Source of the DNA: a virus
Virus record (IMG/VR): IMGVR_UViG_3300025620_000006
Location: 1 to 64,000 of that record
Length of the DNA stretch: 64,000 bases
Strand: one strand, 5' to 3'
The position numbers were made by a program, and so were the translations under genes. Shown here in pieces: positions 1-9,211 of this stretch. The notes under the pieces are model-generated. The model was not told the DNA's origin, made no database searches, and worked only from the letters and a program-made list of their open reading frames with translations. Every line of letters begins with the position of its first letter. Positions within the stretch are counted from its first letter, which is position 1.

Positions 1-3000
1 ATTTAAAAAAGCGTGATTGCTGTTTATAAACTTAACTCTATAACCACCTGCTTCTTGCGGTGAAGATTGAGGCACTTGTTCTAATTGAAAATCACCAGAG
101 ACATCAGTACCAGCGAGATTCGTAACAGTCATAACCGCTGTTGTATTTGTAAGATTTACACCTGTATTATTACGAGGGTAAAATATATCTGTTATCCAAG
201 GTGAATCAGCATTGCCTGTAATACCAGTTAATATTAAATTATCAGCCCCATCAAAATTTTGATTTTCCACAAATTTAAAACCTATTGGCGAAAAACCACC
301 TGGTGCATCTGATCCAGCTTCTACATCTTGATTGATGTCTGAAATATAATTCCAACCAGTTGTGCTTTCCCAAAAAATATCTAACAATGAATCTACCGGG
401 GCAGTTTCATATATGCTCAACCAAGGTACCATATCAGCTGCTATAACACCTAGTTTTTGGTTTGTAGAAAACCTAGCTATTATAGGATTTGTTTCTAATT
501 GATATAAGTTTCTAGCTGCGCTACCGTTAAAATTATCTACTGAGTATTGATAAAAACCTAAGTCATCTGCAGTACCTATTGTAGAGGCAATATCAGGTTT
601 TTGCGTAGGGTAATACTGCTCGTTGTCACCATACTCTATTACTATGTTATCAGCGTCTGCTTTAATAGCACCACCTGGGCTAAATGTAACTATTGTTTCA
701 TCTTCAACAGCATCGTATTCTACTTTTGTTATTAAAGTAGCATTAGAGAAAAACTGAGGATCTTGGTAAGCGGGAGGATTGCTCGTTGGTGTACAGTTTG
801 GATATGCAACTTCACACTTACCCATTAACAACGCCATGCCTGGTTCTAAAGCTTTTTCTTGACCCGTGCAAGAACCTGTTGGACAAAACACTGTTGTGTT
901 TGTAGGATCGTTAACTCCATCGAATCTAATTTCATTTACCTGATCAGCGCCAGCACCACCAGGTGTGCCACCAGAATGACTCCAGTTTGTTATATTAAAT
1001 TTACCCTCGTAGTTGTTTACTCTACCAAATAGCTCTACACTACTTCTATATTGTTTTTGATCAGGCCCTACTTCAGATAAATCCCTAGGTATTTTATTTA
1101 TATTATCATTTATTAAAACAGCATGAGCAGTATCATCTAGCTCACCACCTGGAAATAAAATCTCATTTATACCATTAGCGTTTTGAGCGTAAGAAGTATT
1201 AGCCGTGGTGTCTACTACATATTGAATCTCACTTCCTTGAGTCATTTGCTCAGGATATCCATCTAAAAACCCAGGTAGATATGCATTATAATAATCTTGC
1301 TCTCTTTGTTTAACTACAATTTTGTAACTATACCAACCTAATGGATTTATAGAGTATGCAAACTTAGTATCAGTATCTGTGTTCTCTATTAAATATAAAT
1401 AATAGCTATTTGGCTTGTCAAGCGTTGTAATGCTAGTTACTCCGGCTGCGCTACTAATGCTTAGTACTTGAGTGTAGTCTACGTATTCACCTCTTAAATA
1501 CATGTCTGTTGTAGGTAAAGAACCTATAGTTGGTGTAGAGAAGCTTAGTGTCCATCTATTAGTACCTGCGTTATAGGTTAAAGAATCATTAGTACTATTG
1601 TCTACAACCCAAGATGTTTGAGGTTCTCCGTATATACCTGGAGCACCTGTAGCTAAGTTACGATCTGAAGATCCTATTGTAAAATCACCTATTGTTTGAT
1701 TTAACAAAAGCAAAGCTGCATCACCAAACCAAGACTTTATGTCTAACGAATCATTAGCATCATAGTACGGGTGGAAAACAGTTGATCCGCCAAATATAGT
1801 ACTACCTTGAGCCGATGAAAGTGTATCATATGTAGATAAAATAACCGAGGATTGTCTTCCAAATTTATCTGACAAAACAAAACCTATTTGATAAGTTCTA
1901 TTTTGTTTTATTGTGTGATTAGGATATTCTGCCCAAGAAGTATACAAGTCATTTTTTTCTTGCACTGTGCAGTTGTAGTCAAGCGTATCGTAAGGTGTGT
2001 GCTTGTCTTTAAAGTTGCCATATATAACTCTATTACCAGCAACAGATTGTGCTAATGCTCTAACTGGTACTTTATCATAAACCCTAGTTGTTTGTCCTTC
2101 AGTTAACGTCTTATATGGTTTTTCAGATTGATATTCATAAACATAAATATCTTCGTCCATTTCAGAAGCCATAGTCGTACCTGATATGGTTTTTAAAACC
2201 TTAACAACTAAACCATTTGATTCTTTATATAGTATGTCTATGTTTTTTATCTTATATTCTGTAAGTACATTTTTAGAGGTACTACCTCCTAAGTTTACAT
2301 TTGTACCAACTCCAGGTAAAGATATTCTTAATTTAACATTATCCACGTTGTTCTCGAACCACTTAACAATAGTACTTTCGTAAGCTTGTGTTTCGTTTCC
2401 ATTTAGAAAAAATCCAGATTGTTGAGGTATAAATGCTATTTGGGTAAAAGGAGACATTAAAGAATATTCGCCATCATCAAATTGAAACCTATACGCAAAT
2501 CTAACGTATTTATCTTCTAAATATCTAGGATCACCAGGCCAACTAGTATTACCACTTTCGTTTGTCATTGTAGTTTCAATAAACCTAAGCCTTTGCCCGA
2601 CAACAACAACGGTATTAGGATCTGCATTAATAGTTACAGTGTTTGTAACTGTATCTATAGCTGTTACTCTTATGTATTCACTACCAAGTATGCTTTCTGC
2701 TCCTACATTTTGAGCAGCATTAGAAACTACAAACATATCAACAGATATACCAGTAACTGTTTCTAGTATAAAATTCTTAGTATCTGTAACTGTTACAACA
2801 GTAGTGTCTACTTCCTTATAAAGCTCAGGCGGGTTTGCTGGCATATATTTAGCAACAGATATTTGATTTTCTTCAGTGTAGTAATTAGGATTACCTATAG
2901 CTGTTGTTACGTTTATTTTTCTAGGTTGATTTCTATTATCAGTCCAGAATAATAAATCTTCTACTAAATTTATTCCTGTAACTTGCCAGCATCTGTTTTT

Positions 3001-3393
3001 AGCAAAATTCAAAAACTTACCTTCAACCAAAGTACTGTAAGTATTGTTGTTAAGATCAAGTACAGTTATTTTCATTTCTACAGTAGTAGATGCTGAGGGA
3101 TAGTTTATAGTTTGGCAAGTAGCGTCTGTATCAGTGTAGTCTGTTAATATTTGAAATATTCTATTACCAACTTCATCTTCAAACTTACCTATACATTTTA
3201 AATTAGCATTACTAGAGGCTGTAGCCGCTATTAAAGAATTACCTAATATATTCTCAAGCGAACCAACATCATTGTCTTCTGATCTACCTACAGATATATT
3301 CAGAGCATCTCTATATTCACCGTTAGGCAATATTCTATCATCAAGATCTTTATTCATCTTGGATTTTAGAAAAGTATTTTTAGCTTCTGCCAT
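1..3393 (-). CDS. Very large tail structural protein, N-terminal part (runs off window start)
   Basis: Starts with ATG at 3393 and stays open for 1131 codons to position 1, so the C-terminus lies outside. The start (MAEAKNTFLKSKMNKDLDDR) resembles large tail proteins I recall from marine podoviruses, with an early stretch ILPNGEYRDALN. It is rich in Thr, Val, Asn and beta-prone segments and has no visible enzymatic motif. It follows the neck/tail genes by 3 bases, the usual place for a tail tube or nozzle protein. The partial gene at the right end of the window (62881-64000) has the character of its missing C-terminus. The family function is inferred from position and size only. Confidence 0.75.
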   Translation of the reverse strand, partial: MAEAKNTFLKSKMNKDLDDRILPNGEYRDALNISVGRSEDNDVGSLENILGNSLIAATASSNANLKCIGKFEDEVGNRIFQILTDYTDTDATCQTINYPSASTTVEMKITVLDLNNNTYSTLVEGKFLNFAKNRCWQVTGINLVEDLLFWTDNRNQPRKINVTTAIGNPNYYTEENQISVAKYMPANPPELYKEVDTTVVTVTDTKNFILETVTGISVDMFVVSNAAQNVGAESILGSEYIRVTAIDTVTNTVTINADPNTVVVVGQRLRFIETTMTNESGNTSWPGDPRYLEDKYVRFAYRFQFDDGEYSLMSPFTQIAFIPQQSGFFLNGNETQAYESTIVKWFENNVDNVKLRISLPGVGTNVNLGGSTSKNVLTEYKIKNIDILYKESNGLVVKVLKTISGTTMASEMDEDIYVYEYQSEKPYKTLTEGQTTRVYDKVPVRALAQSVAGNRVIYGNFKDKHTPYDTLDYNCTVQEKNDLYTSWAEYPNHTIKQNRTYQIGFVLSDKFGRQSSVILSTYDTLSSAQGSTIFGGSTVFHPYYDANDSLDIKSWFGDAALLLLNQTIGDFTIGSSDRNLATGAPGIYGEPQTSWVVDNSTNDSLTYNAGTNRWTLSFSTPTIGSLPTTDMYLRGEYVDYTQVLSISSAAGVTSITTLDKPNSYYLYLIENTDTDTKFAYSINPLGWYSYKIVVKQREQDYYNAYLPGFLDGYPEQMTQGSEIQYVVDTTANTSYAQNANGINEILFPGGELDDTAHAVLINDNINKIPRDLSEVGPDQKQYRSSVELFGRVNNYEGKFNITNWSHSGGTPGGAGADQVNEIRFDGVNDPTNTTVFCPTGSCTGQEKALEPGMALLMGKCEVAYPNCTPTSNPPAYQDPQFFSNATLITKVEYDAVEDETIVTFSPGGAIKADADNIVIEYGDNEQYYPTQKPDIASTIGTADDLGFYQYSVDNFNGSAARNLYQLETNPIIARFSTNQKLGVIAADMVPWLSIYETAPVDSLLDIFWESTTGWNYISDINQDVEAGSDAPGGFSPIGFKFVENQNFDGADNLILTGITGNADSPWITDIFYPRNNTGVNLTNTTAVMTVTNLAGTDVSGDFQLEQVPQSSPQEAGGYRVKFINSNHAFLN

Positions 3394-3396
3394 GTA

Positions 3397-4653
3397 TTAT
3401 GATTTTATCCATTTAGATTTACCTCTCATTACTTGTACTATTTCTTCAAGCTTTATATTAGATAATCTTATTTTTGCATTACGCAATTTTGAACTTTTAT
3501 CTCTTCTTAATCTTTGAACTACATACTCTTGTTGATTTGCTCTAGTAGATATTATAGAGTAAAGTATATAAGCATACATTGCTTCTTCAGCAAGTTTAGG
3601 TAGTTTAGTGTCTAGATCAGTGGCTAAACCATCTGATATGTATTCTAAAACAATTAATTTGTCTTTTAAGTTTGCTGAAAAAGATACTTTACCTTCTCTT
3701 TCGTTCATATTAAACCAACCGTTGTACTGTGAGTACTGAGGATCCATTCCGTACATTTGACCTCTTGTAGCACCAAAGAAAGAACCTGGGTAATCCCAGT
3801 TATAAGCCCATAAATCGTTAGTAAAATCTTGCATTGTCCAACTCCCGTTTATTAACTTATCATTAGCACTATGCCATCTTTCTTGAACTATAGAAGTTCC
3901 CTCTAAATCATTGCCAAAATTATCTTGTGTAGGTATTCCTTGACTATCTTGCAACTGAGTATTGAAAGGACTTATTGTTAGATTATTAGCTGGATATATA
4001 GGTCTTTTTACTCCTTGCCCATCGATCCAAGACATACCCACGTAATTAACGTAGTCTTGAGGAAGAACAAGAGTCAAACCTTCTGGTATTGTTAACTCAG
4101 AAGATTTAATACTTTTTAAAGTATCATAACTAAATTCTTGCATACCTCTTTTTGCGTGAAAGATAACATCTGTTCTTTTAGCGTCTGGTAGTAATTTACC
4201 AGTACCAACATATCCTACTAAAAAGTTATTTACTATATCAACTAGTTTTACGTATTTGTAACTACCATAATTGTCTTCTACAGTTTGACCATACGCTTTC
4301 TCTGCAGGTGTAGAACCATATTTCCCGCCATCTAGTATTTTTAATTGAGCTACTATGTATAATCCATTAGCAGGTATTGCAGTAGCTGGAAAAACAATTG
4401 AATTACCTGAAATAGAAAACTCTGTAATATATTCAGACCAAGAGCCTGGTATTCCACTAGTACTCGTGTATACTTTAAAATTATTTAACGCGTAGTTCTC
4501 AGTGTTAGGATTCCAATTGCCTAAATATAATTCAGTATCAAAAGTAGTGGTAAAAGTTCTATTAGCTCCATCACCTCTGAAACCTTGAGCACCTTGGTAG
4601 TATTGTTGACCAGTTTCATTTATTAATCCGTCATTAGGAGGTTGTATAGCCAT
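3397..4653 (-). CDS. Putative neck/tail structural protein (418 aa)
   Basis: 418 residues, starting MAIQPPNDGLINETGQQYY. It lies between a 309-aa structural protein and the very large tail protein with gaps of only 3 bases, so it belongs to the morphogenesis operon. The middle of the protein has a helical stretch around residues 135-190 (VDIVNNFLVGYVGTGKLL, then HAKRGMQEFSYDTLKSIK) followed by beta-rich sequence, with a basic C-terminus. No enzymatic motif is seen. Its place after the capsid gene suggests a head-to-tail ring or tail adaptor protein. That role is inferred from gene order, not from a recognised domain. Confidence 0.6.
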   Translation of the reverse strand: MAIQPPNDGLINETGQQYYQGAQGFRGDGANRTFTTTFDTELYLGNWNPNTENYALNNFKVYTSTSGIPGSWSEYITEFSISGNSIVFPATAIPANGLYIVAQLKILDGGKYGSTPAEKAYGQTVEDNYGSYKYVKLVDIVNNFLVGYVGTGKLLPDAKRTDVIFHAKRGMQEFSYDTLKSIKSSELTIPEGLTLVLPQDYVNYVGMSWIDGQGVKRPIYPANNLTISPFNTQLQDSQGIPTQDNFGNDLEGTSIVQERWHSANDKLINGSWTMQDFTNDLWAYNWDYPGSFFGATRGQMYGMDPQYSQYNGWFNMNEREGKVSFSANLKDKLIVLEYISDGLATDLDTKLPKLAEEAMYAYILYSIISTRANQQEYVVQRLRRDKSSKLRNAKIRLSNIKLEEIVQVMRGKSKWIKS

Positions 4654-4656
4654 TTT

Positions 4657-5586
4657 TTATATTTTTTCGTTTTGATTATCCATAGCAACTTGCTGAGCAG
4701 CGCTTTGTATTAATTGAGGATCTTTAACTATAACCCCAGCATACATTAATATTCTTAACACTATTTCAGTTTGTTCTGTTGGATGTAGTTCAAAGTTTAC
4801 AGAGCTACTAGCGTTATAAATGTATTGATAAGCTGGAGCTGTTGCTGTAAAGTTCCACATTGGATTTAGTGGTTTTCTTAAGTAAGTACAAGATAAATCA
4901 CTCTGTATAGTTGATGGTGATACAAATATTTGTCTATCTTTGTATCTGTAAACAGGGAAAGAAGTAGATGGTTTTGTTATAGGTGATAAATTCAATTCTA
5001 ATAGTTCATTAGGTTGAACGTATTGAACAGGTGTTTCATCTTTATGTATAACAGTTCCTAGTTTGTAGAAATCAAACTCGTTAACTGTCAAAATTAAAGC
5101 TCTACCAGCTGTGGGTACATTAGTCAAACTAAGCGTAAGACCAGATATAGTCCAATCAGTAAATTCAGCTAAAGGTTGTTGAACACCGTTTGCGTCTTCT
5201 AACGTAACGCTTGGTTGTCCAGCGTCTAATTCATCTGCTGTAATAGTAGTTACTACATACTGCTGAGCTGTTGTTGTGTTAAATGTTTGAGATGTGGTAG
5301 TACCTGATACTGTTGGTACGCCAAAATAAGGGCCTACGTAAGGACACGTGCCTGATTCTTGAAAGAGCGCAATTTTTTCTTGCGTGTTTTTTATACGATC
5401 CGAGTATTCAGAATCGTTATCTGGCACACGTAATTGTTGATTTAAATCTTCAAAATAAGACTCGAATATTTCAAGCTGCACTTGTGCGCCTATTCTATTA
5501 AATTCATCAGGAGTTAAATATCCCCTCTGTTCTTTATTGAGAATAAGTAAAACTGTTTGATAAACTTGATTTACGTTTATTGCCAT
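4657..5586 (-). CDS. Putative head-tail connector/neck protein (309 aa)
   Basis: 309 residues. The N-terminus (VYQTVLLILNKEQRGYLTP, residues about 8-26) matches a pattern I recall as common at the start of structural proteins in marine phage genomes. A helical N-terminal third is followed by a beta-rich central part. Start ATG at 5586 is preceded on the minus strand by a run of A residues and no Shine-Dalgarno box. It sits 3 bases from the next morphogenesis gene and 62 bases after the 254-aa gene, with a hairpin in that gap. Probably a neck or ring component; the exact role is not determinable here. Confidence 0.6.
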   Translation of the reverse strand: MAINVNQVYQTVLLILNKEQRGYLTPDEFNRIGAQVQLEIFESYFEDLNQQLRVPDNDSEYSDRIKNTQEKIALFQESGTCPYVGPYFGVPTVSGTTTSQTFNTTTAQQYVVTTITADELDAGQPSVTLEDANGVQQPLAEFTDWTISGLTLSLTNVPTAGRALILTVNEFDFYKLGTVIHKDETPVQYVQPNELLELNLSPITKPSTSFPVYRYKDRQIFVSPSTIQSDLSCTYLRKPLNPMWNFTATAPAYQYIYNASSSVNFELHPTEQTEIVLRILMYAGVIVKDPQLIQSAAQQVAMDNQNEKI

Positions 5587-5609
5587 TATATGTTTTTTTT
5601 TAATAATTA

Positions 5610-5630
5610 GGTGACCACAAAGTGATCACC
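5610..5630 (-). terminator. Intergenic hairpin between two neck genes
   Basis: GGTGACCAC-AAA-GTGATCACC forms a 9-bp stem with one C/A mismatch and a 3-base loop, directly downstream of the 254-aa gene. No clear U-run follows on the minus strand, so it may be an RNA-stability or processing hairpin rather than a true terminator. Confidence 0.45.
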
Positions 5631-5648
5631 CATTATTATAATCACCTG

Positions 5649-6413
5649 TTAAATCATTTTTTTCTCTATTGATTTAAATACTTCTACACCTTCGTCTGTT
5701 TTTAAATAAGCAGCAAAAGCTGAATAAGGATTTTCATCAAACGGAACGTTCATTAGTTTTCTACCGTTAGACGCCCAGGATATTTGCCTTTGATCTTGAG
5801 ACAATAAAATTATTCCAAGTTCAGCTGATCTAACCGCAAAGTTTCTTAACATTACGTTTTCATCATTAGCTAAATCTAAGAATAACTTAGGATTGTTTTT
5901 AGCAAATATTAATAAATCTCTTTTAAGTTCTTTAGAACTCATCTTGTTAACCCTAGAGCCAATCTCTACTCTCATGATTGCTTCGGCTTGATCTATTTCT
6001 ATATCTCTGGCAGCGTTTAATGCGTCTATTTCTATATTTAAATCAGCTAATTGATCTTGAGCGATAGCTTGAGGTTTGTGTTCTAGGTATTTTTTACCTA
6101 ATAAAGGGTGATATATAGACAGCATTTTTTGTAAAGCTTGTTGTTCCTTTGGAACTTGCAGTACGCCATCAGTAAAAGTTATATGCCCCATTGTTGCTTC
6201 ACCTTTTTGTTCATCTACAAATACTGAAGCTTGATTTGTAGCATATCTCAATTCTCTTTGAGCTCCTGTTTCCTCATCAAACCATAGTAATGCATGCTTT
6301 TTTGTATGCTTGCTAGGTATTGTTAATGTTAGTGGTGAAGAGTTATCTTTTAAAAAATATCTTCTATCTTTTATTTCCCAACCAGTTTGTTGGATTTTTT
6401 CATTTTTTGCCAT
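5649..6413 (-). CDS. Head/neck-associated protein of unknown function (254 aa)
   Basis: 254 residues, directly downstream of the major capsid gene. The N-terminal half is beta-rich (residues about 12-100). The centre (about 120-165) is strongly helical and charged, including NIEIDALNAARDIEIDQAEA, and probably coiled-coil. The C-terminal part contains a short helical region ending KSIEKKMI. No catalytic motif is visible. Position between capsid and neck genes suggests a head-completion or neck protein. A hairpin with a T-rich tail precedes it, so its expression is probably set below that of the capsid gene. Confidence 0.55.
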   Translation of the reverse strand: MAKNEKIQQTGWEIKDRRYFLKDNSSPLTLTIPSKHTKKHALLWFDEETGAQRELRYATNQASVFVDEQKGEATMGHITFTDGVLQVPKEQQALQKMLSIYHPLLGKKYLEHKPQAIAQDQLADLNIEIDALNAARDIEIDQAEAIMRVEIGSRVNKMSSKELKRDLLIFAKNNPKLFLDLANDENVMLRNFAVRSAELGIILLSQDQRQISWASNGRKLMNVPFDENPYSAFAAYLKTDEGVEVFKSIEKKMI

Positions 6414-6446
6414 GATATAATATAATAAAATTAATAAAAGTAATAA

Positions 6447-6473
6447 TTACCCCCGTTGATATAACGAGGGTAA
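6447..6473 (-). terminator. Hairpin with T-rich tail after the major capsid gene
   Basis: TTACCCCCGTT-GATAT-AACGAGGGTAA: an 11-bp stem with one mismatch and a 5-base loop, 17 bases past the capsid stop codon. On the minus strand it is followed by a T-rich stretch. This is the form of an intrinsic attenuator that would make capsid mRNA more abundant than downstream neck mRNA. Confidence 0.6.
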
Positions 6474-6489
6474 GAATTACATTAATGTA

Positions 6490-7956
6490 CTAGATACCTT
6501 TGAATAATACAAAGTTGTTTCTAGCTTGTGTTACTAAGCATCTTTCAGATAAGAAGTTAACTTCCATTGCATCTAATGTAGAAGTAAATGCACCACCAAC
6601 TGAACCAGTTAGCCATGATTTCATTCGTCTATCGTCAGCTTGAGAAGCTCTATATCTTACGTGTAAGAAAGGACGTCTAATGTTTGTACCTAAGATTTGG
6701 TCATAAACAGTAGAAGTACCTGCAGGAACTAATACTCCTTCAATTGAAGCAGGACCAGTCATTGCACCACGCGTTGAAGCGTCGTTTAAGTATTTCCAAT
6801 CTGTCTTATAGAAATCATAAGAACCTCTACGGAATCCTGAGAATCCTAAGTTCAATGCCATTTCTTCAGAGTTTTCGAAAAGACCAAAAGCAGTACCACC
6901 TGCATAACCTCCAGAGATAGAAGCTAACATATCGTCAAAATCAAGAGCAGTGTTTCTGTTCAAGAATAACATGTTTTCTTCGATAGCTCCTTGAGTATCT
7001 AGGTTTTTAAGTATTGCGTCGAAAGCGTCGATACCAGCAGCAGCAGTAAATCCTACTTCTACGTTACCTCCGTTTTGGATAGCAGCAAATAAACCTTCAG
7101 TACCAATGATACCTACACCAGCAGCTCCAGCAATAGGAGATACAGCAGCGTTTTTAAGTTCACCTTCAACCATAGACATTTCTAAGTAATCTTCGAAACG
7201 TAGTCTAGTTTCAGACTCAGCTTTTAAATACCATAAGTAACCACCTGTTCCATCTTCAGTAGCAACTTCTACCCAACCGATCTGAGCAGTGTCAGAACCA
7301 TTGATAGAATATTGGCTTCTAATGATAATAGGATTGTTGCTAAAAGTAGTAAACGCAGGGTTTACAGTAATCATAGGGTTAGCACCTCCAATTGCGTTTG
7401 CACCAGAAATAGCTTGAGATGAACTCTGTCCTTTTTGGTAATCAGAACCATATACAAATACTTTAACTAAACCAGTTAGACCGGATAGATCAGCAGCAGT
7501 ATAAGGTTGTACAGATATAAGACCAGTAGCGCTATTAGAAGCATCTACAAAACATTTTAATTCACCACCAAAGTCGTCCATAACTACAACCGTAGAGGCT
7601 GGAGAAACAACGTTTGATACTTGTGTGTTTGCACCACCGTTAGTAATATCAATACCTAGATTTGCACCACCACCAGCGTTAGCAGCGATTGCACAATCAG
7701 CATAAGATATGTGTAAACGATTTTGTTCAGACCAAATTACTTGATCAGAAGTCATAGGCATTTCAGCGCCTACCATTCTTAAAAATCCGGATAACGTTCT
7801 GTTACCGTATCTTTCTACTTCAGCTTCGTAAAGCTCTGGTAAATATTGCTGAGCAAAATTTCCACCAGCAGCACCATCGAATGTAAGATAGTTCTGTTGA
7901 AGTAATTGTTGAGTTTGAGAAGGTACTATACTTCCAAACTGTGGGGATAAAGCCAT
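6490..7956 (-). CDS. Major capsid protein
   Basis: 488 residues, beginning MALSPQFGSIVPSQTQQ. It follows the portal and the scaffold-like gene, the standard head-module order, and is the best capsid candidate by size and position. A conserved-looking stretch at about residues 62-80 contains GAEMPMTSDQVIWSEQ, and the length and this segment recall HK97-fold capsid proteins of crAss-like and related Bacteroidota phages; that relationship is from memory and needs profile comparison. Ala/Gly-rich loops fill residues 90-200. The leader is A/T-only without a Shine-Dalgarno box. A hairpin follows the stop codon. Confidence 0.85.
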   Translation of the reverse strand: MALSPQFGSIVPSQTQQLLQQNYLTFDGAAGGNFAQQYLPELYEAEVERYGNRTLSGFLRMVGAEMPMTSDQVIWSEQNRLHISYADCAIAANAGGGANLGIDITNGGANTQVSNVVSPASTVVVMDDFGGELKCFVDASNSATGLISVQPYTAADLSGLTGLVKVFVYGSDYQKGQSSSQAISGANAIGGANPMITVNPAFTTFSNNPIIIRSQYSINGSDTAQIGWVEVATEDGTGGYLWYLKAESETRLRFEDYLEMSMVEGELKNAAVSPIAGAAGVGIIGTEGLFAAIQNGGNVEVGFTAAAGIDAFDAILKNLDTQGAIEENMLFLNRNTALDFDDMLASISGGYAGGTAFGLFENSEEMALNLGFSGFRRGSYDFYKTDWKYLNDASTRGAMTGPASIEGVLVPAGTSTVYDQILGTNIRRPFLHVRYRASQADDRRMKSWLTGSVGGAFTSTLDAMEVNFLSERCLVTQARNNFVLFKGI

Positions 7957-7971
7957 AATTTTTAATTTTAA

Positions 7972-9183
7972 TTAGTTAAACTTTTTTGTTTTTATTTTTA
8001 ATTTTGATGAATCTAAACCACTAATCGACTTTACTTTTAATCCATTTATGAAAACATTTCCATCGGCAACTTGCCTAGGTCCATCCTGTGCTGGATTCTT
8101 AGAATTTGTAATAACACCTTTGATGCCATCAGCTTTTCCTTGTTCGTAAAAATGATGAGCTAGTTTATCAGCATTCATCGCAGCGTACATAGCTTTGTGA
8201 TACCCATTTGGATCTGTCATATTTCCGTCTTTGTCTAAATACTTACCTACGAAATTCTGAACGTCCACTTGAGTTTCACCTACCTTAGCCGGATCTTTAA
8301 CACCATATCTAAATTTCTTATCCCCCACATTGAAATCAAAACCTTTGAATTCTTTATTGAATAATTTTTTAGTACGATCTCTAAAATCACCGTGTTGTGC
8401 TTGAGCTTTTTCTTGCTGCTGTTTATATCGGTCATAAAAGCTTAACGCCTCTTGCTGTTCTTGAGTTACACCCGGTCTCAACTTGATCTCGTCGTAATAT
8501 TTACTCTTAGAACTTTCTAAGTATTGTTTTGCTTTTGCAACTTCTTCTTTATAAGCGAGTTTCTTTTTACGTATAGCTCGCTCTTCATCTACATCCTCAT
8601 CATACTTAAAATTATCTTCCATTAAGAAAGCTATTTCTTCTAAATCTAAGTGTGGTTTGGATTTAAGATAATATTCTTTTAAAACCTCTGAGCCATTAAG
8701 CTTAGAGTAATCTTTGTTTAATGCCACGTAGTCTTCTACGCTTCCACCTGTTTCTTCCATAAAAGAAACTAGTTTTTCTACATTTTCCGGTAAAGGCTTT
8801 CCTAAGATCTGTTGATCTCTTACAGCTTCTTGTATTTGAAGATGATGCTCTTTAACTTCTTCATCGGTTATTTCTTGGAGTGGAGTGACTTCTTCAATAG
8901 CCTCGCTGGGCTCTTGTACTTGTTTGTCCACTTCAACCAAATCTCCGGTTTGTTTTTCTTCAGGAACATTTCCTGTTTCTCCGATACGAATGGCATTGTC
9001 TTCTTTTGGTATTTCAACCTTTACAACATCTGGTGTAATATCACCTGTTGCTTCTGGTTTTGTTAAATCTACTTTTACAGGATCATTACCGCTAAGGTGT
9101 CCTAAGTTTTTTGGTGTTTTTTTCTTTTTAATTTTAAAATCACCTTCTTGTTTGACCTCTTCGGTCTTTGTGTTTTCTGACAT
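7972..9183 (-). CDS. Putative capsid scaffolding protein
   Basis: 403 residues, highly charged, Lys/Glu-rich and predicted mostly disordered or coiled-coil, especially residues 1-130 and 170-290. It lies between portal and major capsid protein, where scaffolding proteins are normally encoded. No protease motif is seen, so head maturation by this protein is not supported. Basic ends (SENTKTEEVKQEGDFKIKKK at the start, KLKIKTKKFN at the end) fit a scaffold that binds capsid subunits. The call rests on position and composition. Confidence 0.7.
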   Translation of the reverse strand: MSENTKTEEVKQEGDFKIKKKKTPKNLGHLSGNDPVKVDLTKPEATGDITPDVVKVEIPKEDNAIRIGETGNVPEEKQTGDLVEVDKQVQEPSEAIEEVTPLQEITDEEVKEHHLQIQEAVRDQQILGKPLPENVEKLVSFMEETGGSVEDYVALNKDYSKLNGSEVLKEYYLKSKPHLDLEEIAFLMEDNFKYDEDVDEERAIRKKKLAYKEEVAKAKQYLESSKSKYYDEIKLRPGVTQEQQEALSFYDRYKQQQEKAQAQHGDFRDRTKKLFNKEFKGFDFNVGDKKFRYGVKDPAKVGETQVDVQNFVGKYLDKDGNMTDPNGYHKAMYAAMNADKLAHHFYEQGKADGIKGVITNSKNPAQDGPRQVADGNVFINGLKVKSISGLDSSKLKIKTKKFN

Positions 9184-9211
9184 AATATAATATAATTAAA
9201 TAATTAAATAA

